A DNA stretch of 64,000 nt from Limnobacter thiooxidans (GTDB lineage: Bacteria > Pseudomonadota > Gammaproteobacteria > Burkholderiales > Burkholderiaceae_B), in NCBI RefSeq assembly GCF_036323495.1, contig NZ_AP028947.1, positions 1,922,001 to 1,986,000 of the forward strand, written 5' to 3'. The position numbers and the translations under genes were made by a program. Every line of letters begins with the position of its first letter. Within the stretch, counting starts at the first letter, position 1. This document shows positions 61,737 to 64,000 of the stretch, piece after piece. Below the pieces are notes generated by a model. It was given only the letters and a program-made list of their open reading frames with translations. It had not been told where the DNA came from and did not search any database.

Positions 61737-62921
61737 ATGACTGAAAACTGCGTGCTAATATTTGACTCACCTGTCACCCACTTGCGCAACACTATGCCCG
61801 GCCTGTTACCCCACATTGACCCTGATGGTCTTCTCGAGTTTTCAGTGGTCTACACAGACCGCGCCTTGAACCACATGTCCAAACGCTTTGAAGGTGTGAT
61901 GTGCGACATTTCATCCACGCTCAAGGAAGTCTATAACGCGCACACCGCGGTGCTTGTGCCTGGCAGTGGCACCTTCGGCATGGAATCGGTGGCCCGGCAG
62001 TTTGCCCACGGCAAACACGTCATGGTGATTCGCAATGGCTGGTTCAGCTACCGCTGGACGCAGATTTTCGACGCCGGCCAAATTCCCGAGCAAACCACAG
62101 TCATGAAAGCCCGGCGAACCAGCGATTCAGACCAGTCACCCTGGATTCCCTGCCCCGTGACGGAAGTGGTTGACCGAATACTGACGGACAAACCGTCCCT
62201 TGTGTTTGCACCGCATGTGGAAACCTCAGCAGGCATGATTCTGCCGGACGACTACTTGAAAACGGTGGCTGATGCCCTGCATTCCGTTGGCGGCCTCTTG
62301 GTGCTGGACTGCATCGCATCCGGTGCAATGTGGGTGGACATGCAGGCCACTGGCGTGGACATACTGATCAGCGCCCCGCAAAAGGGCTGGAGTGGCTCGC
62401 CAGCCTGCGCCATGGTCATGCTGAGTGAGCGCGCGCGGCAAGCCATTCAGCACACGCAAAGCAGCAGCTTTGCCAGCGACCTGAAAAAGTGGATGGACAT
62501 CATGGAGGGTTACGAGAAAGGCAAGCATGCGTATCACACCACCATGCCCACCGATGCACTGGCCCGCTTGCGCGAAGTCATGCTTGAAACCCGCGATTAT
62601 GGTTTCGAAAAAGTACGCAACGAACAGATTGAACTGGGCAGGCGCGTTCGTGAACTGTTTGAATCCCAAGGCTTCGTGAGTGTGGCTGCAGAAGGCTTTA
62701 AAGCGCCAGGTGTGGTGGTCAGTTACACCACCGACCCTGACATTCAAAACTGCAGCAAGTTCTTGGCGCTGGGTTTGCAAACCGCTGCGGGTGTACCGCT
62801 TCAGTGCGACGAACCGGCCAGTTTCAGAACCTTCCGGGTGGGTTTGTTCGGGCTTGAGAAACTGCACAACATTGACCGTACAGTTGAACACCTGAAGACA
62901 GCGCTGGATTCACTGGAATAA
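61737..62921 (+). CDS. Class V aminotransferase, alanine-glyoxylate (AGXT) type
   Basis: The 394-residue product has the PLP-Lys motif SAPQKGWSGSPACAMVML, the PLP phosphate region GSGTFGMESVARQF and the Asp in VLDCIASGAMW. This is the AGXT/SPT branch of class V enzymes, which moves amino groups from alanine or serine to glyoxylate or pyruvate. The ATG at 61737 is taken as start; the ATG at 61794 (MPGLLPHIDP) is a serious alternative, since neither has a clear ribosome binding site. It follows the TRAP terminator, so it needs its own promoter. Confidence 0.85.
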   Translation: MTENCVLIFDSPVTHLRNTMPGLLPHIDPDGLLEFSVVYTDRALNHMSKRFEGVMCDISSTLKEVYNAHTAVLVPGSGTFGMESVARQFAHGKHVMVIRNGWFSYRWTQIFDAGQIPEQTTVMKARRTSDSDQSPWIPCPVTEVVDRILTDKPSLVFAPHVETSAGMILPDDYLKTVADALHSVGGLLVLDCIASGAMWVDMQATGVDILISAPQKGWSGSPACAMVMLSERARQAIQHTQSSSFASDLKKWMDIMEGYEKGKHAYHTTMPTDALARLREVMLETRDYGFEKVRNEQIELGRRVRELFESQGFVSVAAEGFKAPGVVVSYTTDPDIQNCSKFLALGLQTAAGVPLQCDEPASFRTFRVGLFGLEKLHNIDRTVEHLKTALDSLE

Positions 62922-62983
62922 CAACGCCAAACTACAATTTTTTTACGATTCGTTCGTTCGAATCTGATCTCAAGCCACAAAAA

Positions 62984-63021
62984 CAAAACCCCGCCGACAT
63001 GTGCATGAGGGCGGGGTTTTG
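62984..63021. terminator. Bidirectional terminator between convergent genes
   Basis: CAAAACCCCGCC pairs with GGCGGGGTTTTG around a 14-base loop, with A and T runs on both sides. Confidence 0.88.
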
Positions 63022-63060
63022 TTTTTGGTGGACCCTGAAATTGCTATTTCAATCGCTTAC

Positions 63061-63999
63061 TCAGCGAACCTCACGAAGGGTTTTGATAACAGCGCTGTAC
63101 GGCGCATCACACCATTCCCCGCGCGTTGCACGCGAAGGTTTCTGGCATGACTCATCCTGCTCGAATGCAGTTCTGGACAAGCCAAGGTTAAATGCCTGTC
63201 CACCCAATGGGGAAATGGCGACTTCGAAAAAAGGATCAGTCATCTTTCCAACCAGTTGCGCGATGTCTCGGGGATATCTGGACGACACAACCACCAATTG
63301 GCTCTGCCCCTCGGGCCCGCCAGCCACCAGTGGCCAGTCAGCCCTCGGCAATGAAAATGCCGTACCCGCCTTGATCAAATTGTCTTTATCCAGAGCGTTT
63401 GGAAATAACAAGGTAAGACCCTTGCGATCAGAGGATCGATAAAAGATGTACAGGTAACTGTCATCTTTGACAGAAATTTTCCCGGACAGTGGAACGCCAT
63501 TGATTTTGACCTGCGCAGGTAAGTCCACAATGAGACCGGTGGTCTTTCTGGATCCAGCGAGAACATTGCGCAATGCCTCATCCAGATTGTTGGGGACCGA
63601 CATGCCCTTTTTTGCAAGCCCTTGCTGCAGGTTGAAAGATTTCGCAGATTCAGTGCTTTCCCCAGCAGTCACCAAAGATGAATTGGCCACCAAACCTTGT
63701 TTCACTTCAGGCGTTAAATTGGCCCGCATCGGAGCAGTGGACAAATCACCGGTCAAGGTCATGTTTTGTGGCTTGTAAATCTTGCTGTTCTGCACACGCG
63801 CGTTGATGGCTTGCTGAGTACATGCACGCAATTCCTCAACCGAGCTTTTGTTGTCAGCCTTGGCCATACAGCGCAGCCAGTTTGATGTGGCAAGCCCCCC
63901 TGTTCTGGCATCGTCCAGTGATATCTCATCAGGTCTGGCTGCACCGGCATAAACCCATTCCTTGCCAGTGGCTCTTAATGCGGGCTGTTCAGAAAGCAT
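63061..63999 (-). CDS. DUF4384-containing protein, C-terminal part (cut by window edge)
   Basis: At least 312 residues are visible, ending TLREVR. The region from about residue 165 to 250 (VPLSGKISVKDDSYLYIFYR, LLFPN, IKAGTAFSLP, GPEGQSQLVVVSSRYP) matches the DUF4384 beta domain, often found in periplasmic or secreted proteins and next to Ser/Thr kinases. Two Cys near the C-terminus (DESCQK and EWCDAP) could form a disulfide. An ATG sits at 63999, but the frame may continue beyond the window, so the true start is unknown. Confidence 0.65.
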   Translation of the reverse strand: MLSEQPALRATGKEWVYAGAARPDEISLDDARTGGLATSNWLRCMAKADNKSSVEELRACTQQAINARVQNSKIYKPQNMTLTGDLSTAPMRANLTPEVKQGLVANSSLVTAGESTESAKSFNLQQGLAKKGMSVPNNLDEALRNVLAGSRKTTGLIVDLPAQVKINGVPLSGKISVKDDSYLYIFYRSSDRKGLTLLFPNALDKDNLIKAGTAFSLPRADWPLVAGGPEGQSQLVVVSSRYPRDIAQLVGKMTDPFFEVAISPLGGQAFNLGLSRTAFEQDESCQKPSRATRGEWCDAPYSAVIKTLREVR

Positions 64000-64000
64000 G

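Noticed and set aside
62947..62964. Short inverted repeat GATTCG-N6-CGAATC
   Set aside because: It lies just after the aminotransferase stop codon and before a clear terminator; six-base arms are likely by chance.
1..64000. Prophage, insertion sequence or CRISPR array
   Set aside because: No transposase, integrase, phage structural gene or regular spaced repeat was seen; the two tRNA genes show no flanking att-like repeats.

Overview
The window reads as a chromosomal segment of a Gram-negative betaproteobacterium. Burkholderiales, and something close to Limnobacter, is my best guess, but this is inferred from gene content and moderate GC, not from a marker gene. Genes are densely packed on both strands in short operons. 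There are two tRNA genes (Arg-ACG, Ser-CGA). I see no prophage, insertion sequence, CRISPR array or rRNA.

Layout. 1-4.3 kb: housekeeping and unknown genes (a truncated unknown protein, a queuosine-precursor transporter, an NlpC/P60 hydrolase, a 42-residue Cys-rich protein, a Sel1-repeat protein). 4.3-13.4 kb: a lipid or hydrophobic-substrate block with an esterase-SDR operon, a PaaX-like regulator, two PF10118 proteins, a hydrolase lipoprotein, an AraC-type regulator and a FadL porin. 13.4-17.5 kb: a DUF533 protein, then a formylglycine-generating enzyme overlapping a Tat-exported sulfatase. 17.5-27 kb: two GST-like genes with TetR regulators, then a tightly overlapped run SDR - parvulin foldase - HupE/UreJ - DUF3604 lipoprotein, and a metallo-beta-lactamase-fold hydrolase. 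27-32 kb: an amidohydrolase, a VOC protein, an acetoacetate-decarboxylase-like protein, a DUF1223 protein and exported MsrB/MsrA. 32-38 kb: a histidine kinase with a PhnD-like binding protein, an acyl-CoA ligase, and a cytochrome P450 broken by one in-frame amber codon. 38-42 kb: glpK-glpD and SDR genes. 42-54 kb: two separate SDR plus Baeyer-Villiger monooxygenase pairs, one in an operon with a hydrolase and a third PF10118 protein; between them lie a low-complexity retention-module protein and a phosphatase-like lipoprotein gene with a candidate PHO box. 54-57.8 kb: an NrtABC-type ABC transporter operon. 58-61.7 kb: a TRAP transporter. 61.7-64 kb: an AGXT-like aminotransferase and a partial DUF4384 protein.

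How the genes fit together. Much of the block looks like uptake and oxidative breakdown of lipids or other hydrophobic ketones and esters: FadL, acyl-CoA ligase, P450, SDRs, type I Baeyer-Villiger monooxygenases, esterases and GSTs. The three PF10118 paralogs share an E / ExxH / E / ExxH arrangement that fits a ferritin-like di-iron enzyme better than the usual label of metal-dependent hydrolase.

The most complete regulatory read-out precedes the NrtA-like gene. A sigma-54 promoter (54529-54544) would start transcription about three bases before two tandem hairpins with hexanucleotide loops (AAAGAC and AACGGC), each with A at loop position 1 and G at position 4. The second hairpin is mutually exclusive with a terminator. 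This is the layout of an ANTAR (NasT/NasR)-controlled antitermination leader, and it supports nitrate or nitrite as the transported substrate.
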